A stretch of DNA of 29,284 nt from Gnetum montanum (GCA_015680685.1 MNCI01009600.1:1-29284), one strand, 5' to 3'. Shown: positions 1 to 10,713, numbered from the stretch's first letter. Made by a program: numbers and translations. The notes: generated from the sequence alone by a model not told the origin.

Positions 1-990
1 ATGTATAGCTAAATACTTGTAAAGGTATAATAACTAACATAAAGAAAAACTTCCTGAGGTGATTGGATTTTAACATTTAATCATAAAATATTCAAAACAT
101 CTATGACTAGGTTCTAATAGTAGGAAACTAAAGGATACAAAACTTTAATAAAATACCCTATTAAGTGAGTTGCGTTCACTAATGGAGGAAACTAACAACA
201 ACAATAGTAATAAAAATAAGCTCACCTATTAAAACACATATACCATTAAAGAATTAATAATTAAATTTAGCAAATTCTAGGTTGTAATAAATATCAACTT
301 GTAATCCATTGGTTTTGATCACTAAGATTTTACACATGGTTATGCTATAATGCCACAAGCTATGATATCTAACCACAGATCATGATCAAGTTGTGTTGTC
401 ATTCCCTGAGCCAACCATAAGTTGCAATGCTACAAAATAGACAAAAATAATTTTGAAGTAAAGCATTAGTTGACCACAAACATTTATTAAGTTTTGGTAA
501 ATATTCTAGCCTTCTTGTATCTTTAATGTACCTCAAACTTCATTCACAAGTAGACCATAGGTCATGAAACCTCTTGAAAGTAGATCATAGGTCGTGGTTA
601 AGAAGAAATAGCTTACCATAGATCATGGTAAGGTCATGACCTTTGAAAATTTGCAAAAATGCCAAACATATGTCATGGTAAGGTTGTGCCATCTAGAAAT
701 AGCTTATCATATATCATGATAAGGTCATTATTCGACATGAAATAAGGAAATAATTTTAAAATGGAATTTGGTCTTAAACCTTACAAATAAACATTAAAAT
801 ATGGTTAATCATCACTTAACATTTTGAGAAAATCTTTAGTTAAAATAAAAACATGAAATACATCTCTAATTCTTTAGATGTGTACAACATGAACAAACAT
901 TTAAATCCTCACTCAGTTAATATTAAATGCTCTTAAAAATTGATAACAAATATGAGAGATAATATGTAGAAGCTAGAGAAGCTTGGCACA
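1..990. other. AT-rich intergenic DNA, no gene seen
   Basis: I see no coding relic here. The stretch is AT-rich with short scattered repeats. Around 540-730 it holds several versions of a 'catag/gatcatggtaaggtcatg' motif, including two short inverted repeats listed separately. Some of it could be diverged LTR or 3' end of an older element, but I cannot show a boundary. Confidence 0.5.
612..723. repeat. Two copies of a short hairpin-forming inverted repeat
   Basis: Positions 612-619 (cttaccat) pair perfectly with 625-632 (atggtaag) around a 5-base loop. Positions 703-710 (cttatcat) pair perfectly with 716-723 (atgataag), also around a 5-base loop. Both sit in a longer direct repeat with about a 91-base period, beginning 'agaaatagctta'. 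The two copies differ at one stem pair (C:G against T:A), and the change is matched on both arms. Confidence 0.6.
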
Positions 991-1860
991 TGATCATGAA
1001 GGAAGAGAAACAAGATTTTACATGTAAGTCGACTACATCGATGCATTCTCATTGACGTAGCCTCATCAATGCATCTCAAGATGCATTGGTGTATGTGCAG
1101 TAATGCTAATTCAATCATTGCCTATATAAGTGTGCACATCTACTGCATTTATGGCATCATTTGGTTGATACCTTAGCCAAACTATTGCAATTTCTTCCTA
1201 TGAAACATAGTAAACTTTTCCCTCTTAGTGTCTATAGCATGGATCAAATTGATCATATGACATTTTCTTTGAGTCCAATATATACTTGGCAATAGTTGCA
1301 TGAATGAAAATAAAATTGAGATTTCTTCCATCCATTGCAACATTTGGATTAGTTTAACTTTATTCTCCAACATTTTACTTTAAATGCAAGTTACTTTCTT
1401 ATCATGAATATTTAATATTCTAATTTGTAACTAATTAAGTATGACCACTTCAAGCACAATATATTAATGTTGGTAATCCTAGTAGTAAACACTTGGCAAC
1501 CTAGCAACATTAGTATACGTTCAGGATGTGTATGAAAAGTGGGAACAAATACTGCATGTTTAGGATAGTTTCATTAAGTAATTAGTTAATTTGAATATTA
1601 AATATTTCATTTATCTAATAATTCTATAGATATAAAAAGGATAAAAATATAAAAATAAATATTTTATACCTTAATTACACTTAGCCATATGAACAAATTA
1701 ATACAAGTATTGATTGGGAAGACAACAACAAGTAACCACATATTTTACCATTCAAAAATATAGACTATTTAGGTAGACTAAGTTCACAGAATTCAACCAA
1801 ATCACATGTACAAACTAGTGATTTATATGGTTGGATGTAGGGAATACCCACTGCTCATCA
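991..1860 (+). repeat. 5' LTR of T1
   Basis: The 3' edge is firm: the LTR ends '...gctcatca' at 1860, directly before a tRNA-Asp-type PBS. T2 and T3 share the same 'ctcatca' ending. The 5' edge is inferred from 'tgatcatgaa' at 991, which resembles the TGATG start of the related LTRs and gives 870 bp, close to the 862-bp solo LTR. A segment at about 1450-1570 (cactt...gtaatcctagtagtaa...gggaac) aligns with 10300-10410 in the T2 LTR. A polyadenylation-like 'aaaataaaattgagat' lies near 1306. Confidence 0.6.
1123..1130 (+). promoter_or_regulatory. TATA box of the T1 LTR
   Basis: TATATAAG sits about 132 bases into the proposed LTR, at the position equivalent to the TATAAATA of the other LTRs in this window. 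It is the probable U3 promoter of the element. Confidence 0.5.
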
Positions 1861-1861
1861 T

Positions 1862-1879
1862 TGGCATCATTGTTAAGGA
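1862..1879 (+). other. Primer-binding site of T1 (tRNA-Asp type)
   Basis: This 18-mer aligns with TGGCGCCGTTGCCGGGGA, the complement of the plant tRNA-Asp 3' end used by Tat/Athila elements. Every mismatch is a C-to-T or G-to-A transition. It starts one base after the LTR end. Confidence 0.75.
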
Positions 1880-2009
1880 CTCATTTTATCTAAGTGTGCT
1901 ATTTGTTTTTAGATAGTGAAATCATACAAAGTCATTGTAAGTATCTACTACATTATCTTTTAGAAAAAAAATATAATTTATAAGGCACATGATATACAAA
2001 GTAACTAAG

Positions 2010-4200
2010 ATGTATTCTTTTTATAGAACTGGTTCACCACCTGTTGATGACTCTAATCAATATAAGTCAAACATATAAGAGGTGCTAATGTGATTCCTCA
2101 ATGATTGAAGGTGGTCTATGCACATCCAAATCCTTATTATCTGGACTTCGCGTTCATCCTCCATCAATATGAACAATTATGGTGGTGAGATTTGGAAGGC
2201 AACATTGTGTTGCCTCTTGATCATTCTATTTCTTCCATGTTTATGATATCTCTCATGAATCTGGAACTTGAAACAACAACCCCAAATTACCAAATAAAGG
2301 AGCACCTCTTCAAAGATTATCATCCANGGCCAAGGTCTTTGATTTATTCACCAAGAGAACAACCAAAGAATCAAAGGAAAAGGATGAGTCAATACCACTC
2401 TCCTAGTTTCCCATATTTACCATTCTTCTCATCTTCAAACTCTAACAAGAGAAAACATGATCAAGACCAAAGGAGAAATGATTGAGGCTAAGATGGAGAT
2501 GACAAAAGATCCCATCATAGAAATGGAAGGATAAATTATAGACAACAATAAGAAGAGGAAGAGCATCATCAAGAAAGACAACATAATAGGCCACATCATA
2601 GAATACATGGCCATGATAGGGGCAATCATGAATATAATAACTATGATGAACCATTGCTTGCTATGAGAAGCATAATAAATATTTCAGAAGTAGTTCATAT
2701 TTCTACCTAGCATCAAAGGGATAACCAAATCAAATGGTTTAATATGAATAACATCCCTAAGTTTGAAGGAGGGTATAATCTTGATCCATAATATCATCTT
2801 CAAGCCTTTCATTATGCCTTTGCATTGTAGAATATTTAAAATAAGTGGCAAAAACTCAAATTGTTTCCCAAGATACTTTTCAAAGTAGTTAGAAGTTGGT
2901 GTTGATCCTTGGGGTCTAGAATCTATTCACAAATTAAGTTTGATGATGAAGATATTCAATGATAAATATCAAACATACTTCAAGATGTCCAACTTAAGAA
3001 AACAAATCCAAGGGTGAAAATAAGTCAATCATGAATCCCTTGATGCAACCTTGGGCAAGTATTACTTTTTTTTGCACTGATGTCCAGGCCATGATTTCTC
3101 TCAAAAGCAATAACTTTGCCATGTGATAAATGAACTGAAAAATAAAATAATAGAGATTATTGGGGTTTAAGGCCAATTGAGATTATTAGATATGAGGGCT
3201 CATTAGATCCAAAGGCTCATTGATTAAGTGGCCAAGAAACTAGGATTACTTAAAAATAAAGAAAATATAGGCAAGTACAATAGAGACCCCTTGATTGGCA
3301 AAAGGGAGGTACATTTCTATAATCGTGAGGAAGAAGCACCACTAGACAAAGTTGCATAAAAGAAAAACTTATCAATCCAAAAACCTATCATAGAAATATT
3401 GACCAAGGTAGGAAAAATATGGAACTCTTTGGATGAGAAGTTTCAAATAGCTCTAAACATTGTGAATGAGAAAATGAAGTAAGTGAATTAAGATAAGGAT
3501 AGAAAGAGAAGAAGGGTTATACAAAAGAATTTTTATTAGCTGCAAGGTAAGGCTACAACAATTGATAAGGTTGTAGACTCAGAGGTAGAGGAAGAAGGAT
3601 GTAACATCTATTATTATGAACATCCAAAGGAGTGTTGTTCTATTTTGTCACATCTTCAAGAATTTGGAATCTATGCTTTGAACCCAAAATTTGCAAAAAT
3701 TTAATCATCCAAAGATTATCTCATCCATAAAGTAATTATCAATAATAGTTCCATAAAAAACAGTATTATCTAAGTGGACTGCACCTCAACCTCATGATCA
3801 TTATCATCAATGACAAAATCCACAATCATGAGGAATGCCACTACTAAGGTAGTAATACCTTTACTATAAACTAAACCTATATGATTATTATGTCCAATAA
3901 CTTGTATTCCCTCATGGTTTTGTAAGCCATGCTTCTTTCTCCCATTACTATTATCCCCCTAAATATCATAAAACAACCACTCTGTGAGTTGAATCGCATT
4001 TTACTTATGCTCTTCATTATTTATCACAACACTCTGCACCTTCCAATTCCACTCCTTGGCTACCTAGACTACCTATGCAAGGAAAAATCCCACAACAACC
4101 TTAAAAATTTAATGCCATGAGGGCCATGAACTTACAACTAAATTACAATTCAAGCAATTTTGAGTGTAAGCATATGAAAAAGGCTTTCTTCAAATCCAAT
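2010..4200 (+). pseudogene. T1 gag relic
   Basis: This is the decayed capsid/nucleocapsid gene. The ATG at 2010 lies where the T2 gag ATG lies relative to the PBS. Recognisable blocks are 'HQYEQL...GNIVLPLDHS' near 2170-2225, a charged H/R/E/D-rich stretch at about 2440-2640, the capsid core 'NNIPKFEGGYN...HLQAF' at about 2745-2820, and 'FNDKYQTY' near 2957. A Cys/His knuckle follows near 3600-3640; its second Cys is now Tyr, and it keeps the H and the CC pair before 'SHLQEFGIYALNP'. The last part is a diverged Pro/Gln/Tyr-rich tail. Stops and frameshifts occur throughout. An unknown base at 2327 coincides with loss of about 300 bases relative to T2. Confidence 0.75.
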
Positions 4201-4329
4201 GGTCCACTTCAACTATTACAAGCATTTGTGGTTGCCAATGCTTCAAAAACTAGTTTGGAAATTTCTAGTTTGCTGCATTGAAAACGAAGGCCCCAAAATG
4301 TGCATATAGTCATGTTAACTCATGTATTT

Positions 4330-4790
4330 GTGGATTGTATTAAACCAAGATATCTTTCAAAGAAAATATCTAATCCTAGAATCCCTCTAATCTACTTACA
4401 AATTCTAAGAAGCAATCTATATTAAGCTCTAGTAAAGTAAAGTTTTGAGGTGAACCTAATATTCTAAGAGATGTATAAAACTTAGAACTTGACTCCACTA
4501 AAGAAATTTAACATCAAATTAGTTCTTGTTGAAAAATCCATCATTATTCCCTTAGGAATGATAGAGGACATTATAACCATCATTCATGGATGACCTTATG
4601 TAGTAGATTTCCTAGTAATCCATGTGAACAACTATAAAGGAAACTTTCCAATTATCATAAGAAGGACATGGCTAAGCACAAATGATGCCAAGATAAGAAT
4701 AAGAGATCTTTCCTTGAAAATCTCCAAGGAAAATAACTTTGAAAAGGTGGAGAAGTAGATGGTTGCATGCATCATGTATAGTAGCATAGG
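4330..4790 (+). pseudogene. T1 retropepsin (protease) relic
   Basis: This is the retroviral-type aspartic protease domain of the pol polyprotein. The frame reads 'NPRIPLIYLQIL', then a ruined active-site region (about 4425-4460) where the expected D-S/L-G is no longer present. It continues with 'IIIPLGMIEDIIT', 'DFLVIHV' and 'FPIIIRRTWLST' (about 4645-4680), which align residue by residue with the T2 and T3 proteases. An 'F-P-I-I-M-G-R-W-L-S-T' block is typical of the C-terminal half of Gypsy proteases. It has stops and is inactive. Confidence 0.75.
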
Positions 4791-5099
4791 GTACCATTGT
4801 ATGCAGAAAATTTAAGTCATCAAGAGCACATCCATAACAACATGTAATAACTATGCCAAAATGTTAAAAATTCAAATGTTCTTGTAAGTAGCAACCACAA
4901 AAAAAGAAGGTACCCAATGGCTAACAAAAGAATATAGCTCTAGTTCAACAATATGCATGGAACATGTTGGACTTCTTACAAGTGCTTATATTGATAAGAT
5001 GGATGAAATGGAGCAAATTCAAAGTTAACTCTTTCACATGGAAGTAGAAATGGATTGGGAATAGCTGGAAATTTATTATAATTTCAAACAAGAATCCCT

Positions 5100-6185
5100 T
5101 GAATTTAAATATTTATCAGCAACCTTGAAGTATGTATTTCCTGATAATGGCAAGTTGGTAATCGTCAATGCAAACCTCATTAAAGAACAAAAAGAGAAGT
5201 TGCTACAAGTTATAAAAAAATGGTCAAAAACCTTTGCCTAGTCATATGATGAATTTATTGGAATAAATCCATGCATATGCCAATCCTTGATCTATATAGA
5301 CTCCACCATTAAACCAAAGAAACAATTGCAAATAATGTTGAATCCAAAACTTAAACAAGTTATAAAAACAAACTTGAAACACTTCTTACAAAAAAATTCA
5401 TCTATCCTATTGTAGACAATGAGTGGATAAGTTAACTCATTATTATATCAAAGTAAGAAAAAAAATGAAGGATCTATATAACCTTCAGGTTGTTGAACAT
5501 GACCACATTCAAAGATCATTTTCTGTTGCCATTTAGTGAACCAAGTATTGGTTACAATTATAGGACACAATTACTATAGTTTTTTGGATATGTATAGTGG
5601 CTATAACCAAATCCAAATCACATAAAAAGACCAATCCAAGACAACTTTCTCAAGTTTCTAGGAATCATTTTCATATAAAAAGATGTCCTTTGGCCTCTCT
5701 AATGCTACTACAACTTTTTAATGCTTAGTCCTAAGCATCTTTTAGTAGTAGATTGGTAGTGGTGTTGAAGTCTTCATGGATGAATTTTCCACCTATAGTA
5801 CTAAATTTCAATAGATATTAGACCATCTTGAGCACATACTAAAATAATGTATAGAGAAAAACCTACAACTCAATTAGAAGAAGAGTCAATTAATGGTTTG
5901 AGATAGGATTGTCCTAAAGCATAAGATTTGAAAGAAAGGAATTAGGGTAGACCCTAGAAAAGTAAGGCTTATCTAAGAAATAACCAAATAACCTCGAACT
6001 GTTAAAGATGTGAGATAATTTCTTGGTTTTATGGGTTACTATAGGTGCTTCATCCAAAGTGTTTCTAAAATTACCAAATTTATATTAGAGCTCACTAAGA
6101 AGGATGTATTCTTTGAATGGATCAAGAAATATGAACAAGAATTCCAACACTTAAAGTAGAGGCTCATAGAAACTCCAATTCTACA
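5100..6185 (+). pseudogene. T1 reverse transcriptase relic
   Basis: This is a decayed RNA-dependent DNA polymerase of the Gypsy type. A pre-RT segment ('LEFKYL...VIKKWSKTFA') starts near 5100. The finger/palm block 'YYSFLDMYSGYNQIQI' is at about 5570-5620 and 'MSFGLSNATTTF' at about 5680-5720. The catalytic box reads 'VFMDEFSTY' at about 5770-5800, where an active enzyme has F-M-D-D, so the second catalytic Asp has become Glu. Downstream are 'KGIRVDPRKV' and 'FLGFMGYYRCFI' (about 5935-6060), typical of Gypsy RT thumb/connection. Several in-frame stops are present. Confidence 0.85.
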
Positions 6186-6189
6186 CACC

Positions 6190-6420
6190 TTATATTGATT
6201 CAAACCTTTTCATATTATGATAGATGCATCTAACTATGTTTTAAAAGTAGTACTTGCACAAATAATTAACCAAACACATCCATATTATATCCATTATGTA
6301 AGCATAAGAATTGTGGGTGCACAACTTAACTACACCACCATTGAAAAAGAACTCATGGCGGTGGTGTATGCCTAAGGAAAATTTAGGCACTACGTACTTT
6401 GATACTAAATTTTTGTACAT
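6190..6420 (+). pseudogene. T1 RNase H relic, shortened
   Basis: The Gypsy RNase H domain follows RT directly. 'FKPFHIMIDASNYVL' (about 6205-6245) carries the first catalytic Asp. 'YTTIEKELMAVVYA' (about 6330-6375) carries the catalytic Glu. 'KFRHYVL' follows near 6380-6400. The region between this point and the 'GYHLSQL' linker at 6550 looks shorter than usual, suggesting a deletion of the last part of the domain. Stops are present. Confidence 0.75.
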
Positions 6421-7479
6421 ATAAAATAAACTCTAATATATTTCCCACTGAACAAACCAATGGTAAGTTCCCATATTATATGATGGTTAGTTGTCTTACA
6501 AGAATTTTATCTTACCATGGTGGAACAAAAAGGAATTGCGAATTTAGTTGGATATCATTTGTCTCAGTTAAGATGGCATAGAAATGATGATGAAGGACCT
6601 TTATCTAATCAATTTTTAGATGAACTACTCTTTGATAAACCAAAGGTCATGCACCAAGGGTCAAAAATTGGTATGATAAGTTCATCTCATATCCACTCAC
6701 ATAGGAGATTCTTACTAAATGAGATCATAGAAAGAAATAATAGTTTCTTCATTAGGTTAAACATTATATAGATATCAAAGGCAACCTCTACAAGGTTTGT
6801 GTTAATGGCCAAGTACGATGGTGTCTACCTAATGTAGATTAATTGAAAGTTCTCTAGGATAGTCATGAAAGTCCTTATGGGGACTACTATACAAGAAGAA
6901 GGACAACCACAAAGGTTGAAGGATACTTTTGGAAAAAAATCTTTAGGGATGCTTACCATTTCTTTCATTTGTAAGAGAGATGTCAACGAGATGGAGGAAT
7001 GATCACTTGAATAGAAGGTATTCAATAGTGGATTCAACCACTAGAACTTTTCAACATTTTTGGATTTGACATCATGGGATCCATTACTCCCATGTCTAAT
7101 GAGAAAGTATACATTATAGTTTTCATTAACTATAGTACCAATTAGGCTAAAACTACCATCATACCCAATTGTACATCTATCACTACAATCTAATTTTTTT
7201 AATGATAGGTGGAAAATAGGTTTGTTATGCTTAGAGTAGTAATTTCAAACAATGGAACACATTTCACATGTTATACTTTTCGTAAGTTAACGTAATGCTT
7301 GAAGATGCAACATAAACTCACAATAGCCTATCACCCCTAAGCCAATGATTAAGAAGAGATTATCAATAGGAAAATCATAAGAATCCTAACATGAACCATT
7401 AGTAGATATAGGAAATATTAGAGCACGAAACTCAACGATGCCATTTGGGCATATCGCTCAACATGGAAACTTCCTATAG

Positions 7480-7484
7480 GCTAC
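7480..7484. repeat. Target-site duplication, left copy (gctac)
   Basis: The 5-bp repeat gctac flanks the solo LTR; the other copy is at 8347-8351. Five bases is the usual size for this class of integrase. Confidence 0.92.
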
Positions 7485-7825
7485 TGATGAGTGGCGAGGT
7501 AACCCTACACTCAACCATACGAAACGAGCATCGCAAGCGTGATCCGGTCGAACTCTGCAGATGGACTAGTTGTGGCACCTAGATAGTTAGCCTTAGGTCG
7601 TAGTTCACTGTCTTCCCACCTAGACTAGTATTGCATTTGTCACGTATGGTTTAGTCCATATGAGGTGTATGATGTGTTCCTAATCTATGGTACTCCTGAT
7701 GGTAGTGGAAAAGAATATTAACTAAGCTAATCTAGGAGGAAAAGGGTAAGAAAATCTAATTTAGCCTAAGTACGATGAGCAACCGATTCCTTGATCAACC
7801 GTACACATCTTGGACCTTGTGCATG

Positions 7826-7950
7826 ACTACCACTGGGATTACCAAGCGTAGATCCTAGGGACGCCACTGGGATTACCAAGCGTAAATCCCAAATACACCA
7901 CTAGGTTACCAAGCATAGATCTTGGATATGCCACTGGGCTACCAAGTAGT
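7826..7950. repeat. Tandem repeat inside the solo LTR, about 4 x 34 bp
   Basis: Four units begin near 7826, 7861, 7895 and 7928. Each contains a version of 'ccactgggattaccaagcg' followed by 'tagatcc'. On the LTR sense strand each unit carries the 'cttggtaatcccagtgg' block. The T2 LTR has this block about once (around 10320) and the T1 LTR about once or twice (around 1470), so the array has expanded in this LTR lineage. Confidence 0.85.
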
Positions 7951-8254
7951 CACACTTAAATGCTCGTAATCAAGTCGTACTTGTTCCGCATTCCAGGAGT
8001 TTAAGGGTGAGAGAGAGAAAACTGTAAATAACATTAAATAAATAACAAAGTGAATGCTGCAATGATGAAGTAATCTTGATCTTTATTACCGGTCATGTGT
8101 GTGTCCAAGTACGGCACACTCAAATAAAGACACCATACAATTACATTCACCACACTGCGGGCAGACACGGGAAAAAATCTAACTCTAGAGGGATCAAATT
8201 GCCAGAGCTTCGCTACTCTAAAATTGAGATCCCAAACAAGGGAGAGCTACGTCT

Positions 8255-8262
8255 TATTTATA
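8255..8262 (-). promoter_or_regulatory. TATA box of the solo LTR
   Basis: TATAAATA on the - strand, about 85 bases from the LTR start. It is preceded on that strand by three gatatcgc palindromes and followed by 'ctctccctt', the same order as in T2. Confidence 0.75.
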
Positions 8263-8594
8263 GATATGGCGGCGGACTGTGATATCGCATACGCGATATC
8301 GTAGGGAAGACGCGATATCGCAGCCTATGCGACTTGCATCTCATCAGCTACTCTCCCTATGAGTTAGTATACAAAAAGTTACCCAAACTTCTAATTCAAA
8401 TTGAACTTAGTACACTCATAATTATCCATGAACTTAACATATACAATAACATAGCACAAAAAAAAATAACTCATAACACTCAAAATGCTAGATGAAAACC
8501 AAAGAGTAGCAGTAATGATGAATGAAGTGCATAAGACACATAATAAACACTATCATGGCACATGAATTAGAAAAATCATGTTTAAACCAAGAGA

Positions 8595-8672
8595 CCCATG
8601 CATGTGCCACAATGAACTAAGTTAAAATCATGAATTAGAATCCCATGCATGTGCCACAATGAAGTAAGTTCT
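8595..8672. repeat. Local direct duplication, 47-base offset
   Basis: 'cccatgcatgtgccacaatga' recurs at 8595 and 8642 with similar flanks (catgaattagaa before, taagtt after). It is a small tandem duplication just after the end of the T1 integrase. Confidence 0.8.
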
Positions 8673-8699
8673 ACAAATTATGGAAAGAACCTTATATTA

Positions 8700-9520
8700 T
8701 TTACTCAACTTTTCCTTCTAAGGATATGATAATTTACCACTCAAGAAGTTCTCAAAAGCACATGCTAGTCAACATCCTGCAACTTAAATCATTCATGGAC
8801 TCTAGAGTAACTGATCACAACACTAACAACTCTAATGAAGAACAAACATGCTCCATTTATTGAATCTTCTCCTTCCAACTTAGCCATGAGAGAGATATCC
8901 ACATACCATAAAATCTTAATAAGGATAAATGATTTTTCTTTGTTTTCTTTTACAAACTTTTTTATACATTTTCCACTTTCTTAACATTTTATTGATTATC
9001 TTATATATTTTCCTTTCATTTTTTATGTTATCTATTATTTTCTTGTTATTTTCATTAATTATTATTTGAAATCTTAGATTTTATTCCATTACTATTGCAG
9101 ATTTCTAGAAACTATTAAACACAACTCTTGAAATTATGATTTATTAACAAAAGATCAATTTTGTTCTTGGATTATGTTCTCTAGTAATAATTTATTAATT
9201 TTCTGATGGTATCGAGTAGTGAGTTCATGACATCCACCCATTTCATTTGTTTCATATAAAGTCTACATCATGGAACTAAGAAGATTATTTCAAATTAAAA
9301 TATTAAAATAATATTAATTACTAATCAAAAGAGGTAATATCAACAATCAACCCCTATTAGAACATGAATAAACTAAAATCATAAGTCTATGATTACTAAA
9401 TAAGATATTAACAATAAAATCTCAACATTTAATCAATAAACATAACTAAATGAACAAAGAAAGGTATCCAGTGAAAATAAGATTATGCCTTAGGAACTAA
9501 TCATGGGTTATGTTTGTAAT
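8700..9520. other. Non-coding T1 3' region and unassigned AT-rich DNA
   Basis: There is no coding relic. The T-rich stretch at about 8930-9090 resembles the post-pol T-rich stretch of T2 (14190-14350), so the left half is probably T1 3' untranslated sequence. No LTR, PPT or TSD could be recognised between here and the ORF relic that starts near 9526. Confidence 0.5.
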
Positions 9521-9525
9521 GGCAG

Positions 9526-10118
9526 ATGGCATCCAAGAGAAGGCCACAAGTAGAAGGGCCATCACAACCCAAAGAAAAGTAATTATGAGAGGAAGATGTT
9601 AACAATAATAACAATAACCCTAAAAATAAGTAGCGAAGACTAATCATGCTATCAAATACCTAAAACAAAAGCCTAAGGTAGAATCTATCTAATAGATTCC
9701 TATAATAGAGACAAGGTAATCCAAGCAAGATGAAGTCATAATGCCAAGATCTAATCTAGATATCATACTTATAGAATTCTACCTAGAGAAAGTCTAAACA
9801 AAGAAGATTCAGATCTCCATCCTATAGAAGCTATACCTCAGATCATTGCTAGAGCTTGCACCAGAAGAGGTTCATAAACAACTTAAAGGATCTTCATTAT
9901 GATCCGTTCTCTCCAAAATGGACAATGGTATATTGGGGAAAAGTACCTCTTATAGAACAACTAACAAGGAGATTCCACTATTAAAATAAAGGACATCACC
10001 ATCTCTTACTTGGTTGAGATCATTACAGAAGCTCTTAGATTGCCCAACACTAGGGCAAAGCTAATAGAGATATATACCAATGTTGACCAAGAGTTCAAAA
10101 AAGAATGGAATCAATTAT
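9526..10118 (+). pseudogene. N-terminal half of a 'plant transposon protein'-type ORF relic
   Basis: A frame from the ATG at 9526 begins 'MASKRRPQVEGPSQPKEK', a basic, Ser/Pro-rich start. After several stops, 'KIKDITISYLVEIITEALRLP' and 'VDQEFKKEW' can be read at about 9980-10107. The pattern of an 'I-x-I' strand, then '(E/I)-x-(A/L)-L-x-L-P', then a Trp matches the general shape of the plant-specific family usually labelled 'putative plant transposon protein domain'. These proteins are common in plant repeats and have no proven function. The frame is cut at 10118 by the T2 LTR and appears to resume after the assembly gap at 17016. The assignment rests on memory of the family pattern. Confidence 0.5.
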
Positions 10119-10694
10119 TAATGGAATGCAATATCGCATGGGCCACGATATTGCGTCTCCCCCCCCCCCTCACCCCGATATCACGTATGCGATATCATGG
10201 TGCGTCACCAAGTCTATAAATAAGAGACAACTCTCCCTTGTTTCTCATTCTAGGCCTAGACCATAGCANCCCCATAGTTAAGTGTATTCAGTACAACCAC
10301 TTCGAGCACGTGCATTATGCTTGGTGATCCCAGTAACGAATAGTGTTTGGTAACCAAGGTTGCATTGGTTCAGGGTGTAAACAGTAAGTGGGAATAGATG
10401 CTAATGCTAGGTTAATTAAGGCTTAGTTAGTTAGTTAAAGCTAGTGAATTAGTCTCTTCACTCTTCACCTCATTAGCATAGGAGATAAAACAAAAAAGAT
10501 ATAAAAATCACATACCTCAAACTTACTTAACCATACAACCGTGACAACTACAAGTAAGTGTAGGAAAACAAAAAATGATTAACCTTAAGTGTTTGATGAA
10601 GTGTGTAGGTACTTAGTCTATGTATTTTGACCGGATCATGTGTGTAACACTCATATTCATATGGTTGAGTGTAGGGGTACCTCGCCACTCATCA
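10119..10694 (+). repeat. 5' LTR of T2
   Basis: The start 'taatggaatgcaatatcgca' corresponds to 'tgatgggatgcgatatcgca' at 16093 and 16601, with G-to-A changes, including the terminal TG to TA. The end 'ctcgccactcatca' at 10694 is identical to the solo LTR end. At 576 bp it is about 290 bases shorter than the solo LTR. The missing part (about the polyadenylation region) is exactly where the single N at 10269 lies, so this could be an assembly join. Confidence 0.85.
10215..10222 (+). promoter_or_regulatory. TATA box of the T2 5' LTR
   Basis: TATAAATA within 'caccaagtctataaataagag', a context shared with 16159 and 16735. Palindromic gatatc motifs lie just upstream and 'ctctcccttgtttctcattc' just downstream, where transcription probably starts. 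Confidence 0.75.
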
Positions 10695-10695
10695 T

Positions 10696-10713
10696 TGGCA
10701 CCATTGCCAAGGA
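10696..10713 (+). other. Primer-binding site of T2 (tRNA-Asp type)
   Basis: TGGCACCATTGCCAAGGA differs from the expected TGGCGCCGTTGCCGGGGA only by G-to-A changes. It follows the LTR end after one base. Confidence 0.85.

Larger units (their letters stand above)
7485..8346 (-). repeat. Solo LTR (862 bp) inserted in the T1 integrase
   Basis: On the + strand it runs TGATGAG...CTCATCA, a perfect 7-base terminal inverted repeat with TG/CA ends. It is flanked by the direct repeat gctac at 7480-7484 and 8347-8351. Read on the - strand, it matches the T2 LTR: palindromic gatatcgc array, TATA box, 'ctctccctt', a polyadenylation-like 'aataaagatcaagatt', and the end 'gagtgtaggg...ctcgccactcatca'. No internal element sequence is present, so it is a product of LTR-LTR recombination. 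It keeps more CpG than the other LTRs here, suggesting a later insertion. Confidence 0.95.
6520..8560 (+). pseudogene. T1 integrase relic, split by a solo LTR
   Basis: The linker 'IANLVGYHLSQL' (6535-6570) precedes the integrase. The zinc-binding part is visible as 'HESPYGDYYT' (about 6866-6895) and, after a frameshift-free stretch, a 'CQRDGG' block near 6980. In the DDE core, 'FDIMGSITP' (about 7063-7090) holds the first Asp. 'VVISNNGTHF' (about 7229-7260) has Asn in place of the second Asp. A Glu near 7350 lies in the expected 'ANG-EEIINR' block. 'NDAIWAYRSTWKLPIGY' ends at 7484. The next block, 'SPYELVYKKLPKL', resumes at 8352 on the other side of the inserted LTR. The normal family sequence has these two blocks adjacent. 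Inactive. Confidence 0.85.
991..9100 (+). mobile_element. Element T1: decayed Ty3/Gypsy (Tat/Athila-like) LTR retrotransposon
   Basis: The order 5' LTR, tRNA-Asp-type PBS, gag, protease, RT, RNase H, integrase is that of a Ty3/Gypsy element. The Asp-type PBS and gag type point to the Tat/Athila branch. Every domain carries stops and frameshifts, so it is a relic. A solo LTR on the opposite strand interrupts the integrase at 7485-8346. Translation similarity ends near 8560. From there to about 9100 is T-rich DNA like the post-pol region of T2 (14180-14400), and a short 'ctgatggtat' match links 9204 with about 14364. I could not find a 3' LTR, so the right boundary is approximate. Confidence 0.8.

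Noticed and set aside
3929-4120. 63-codon + frame in T1
   Set aside because: It is out of frame with the gag-protease reading and explained by the Pro/Tyr-rich gag tail.
7826-7950. Possible CRISPR-like array
   Set aside because: The units are contiguous and diverged, without unique spacers, and lie inside a plant LTR.
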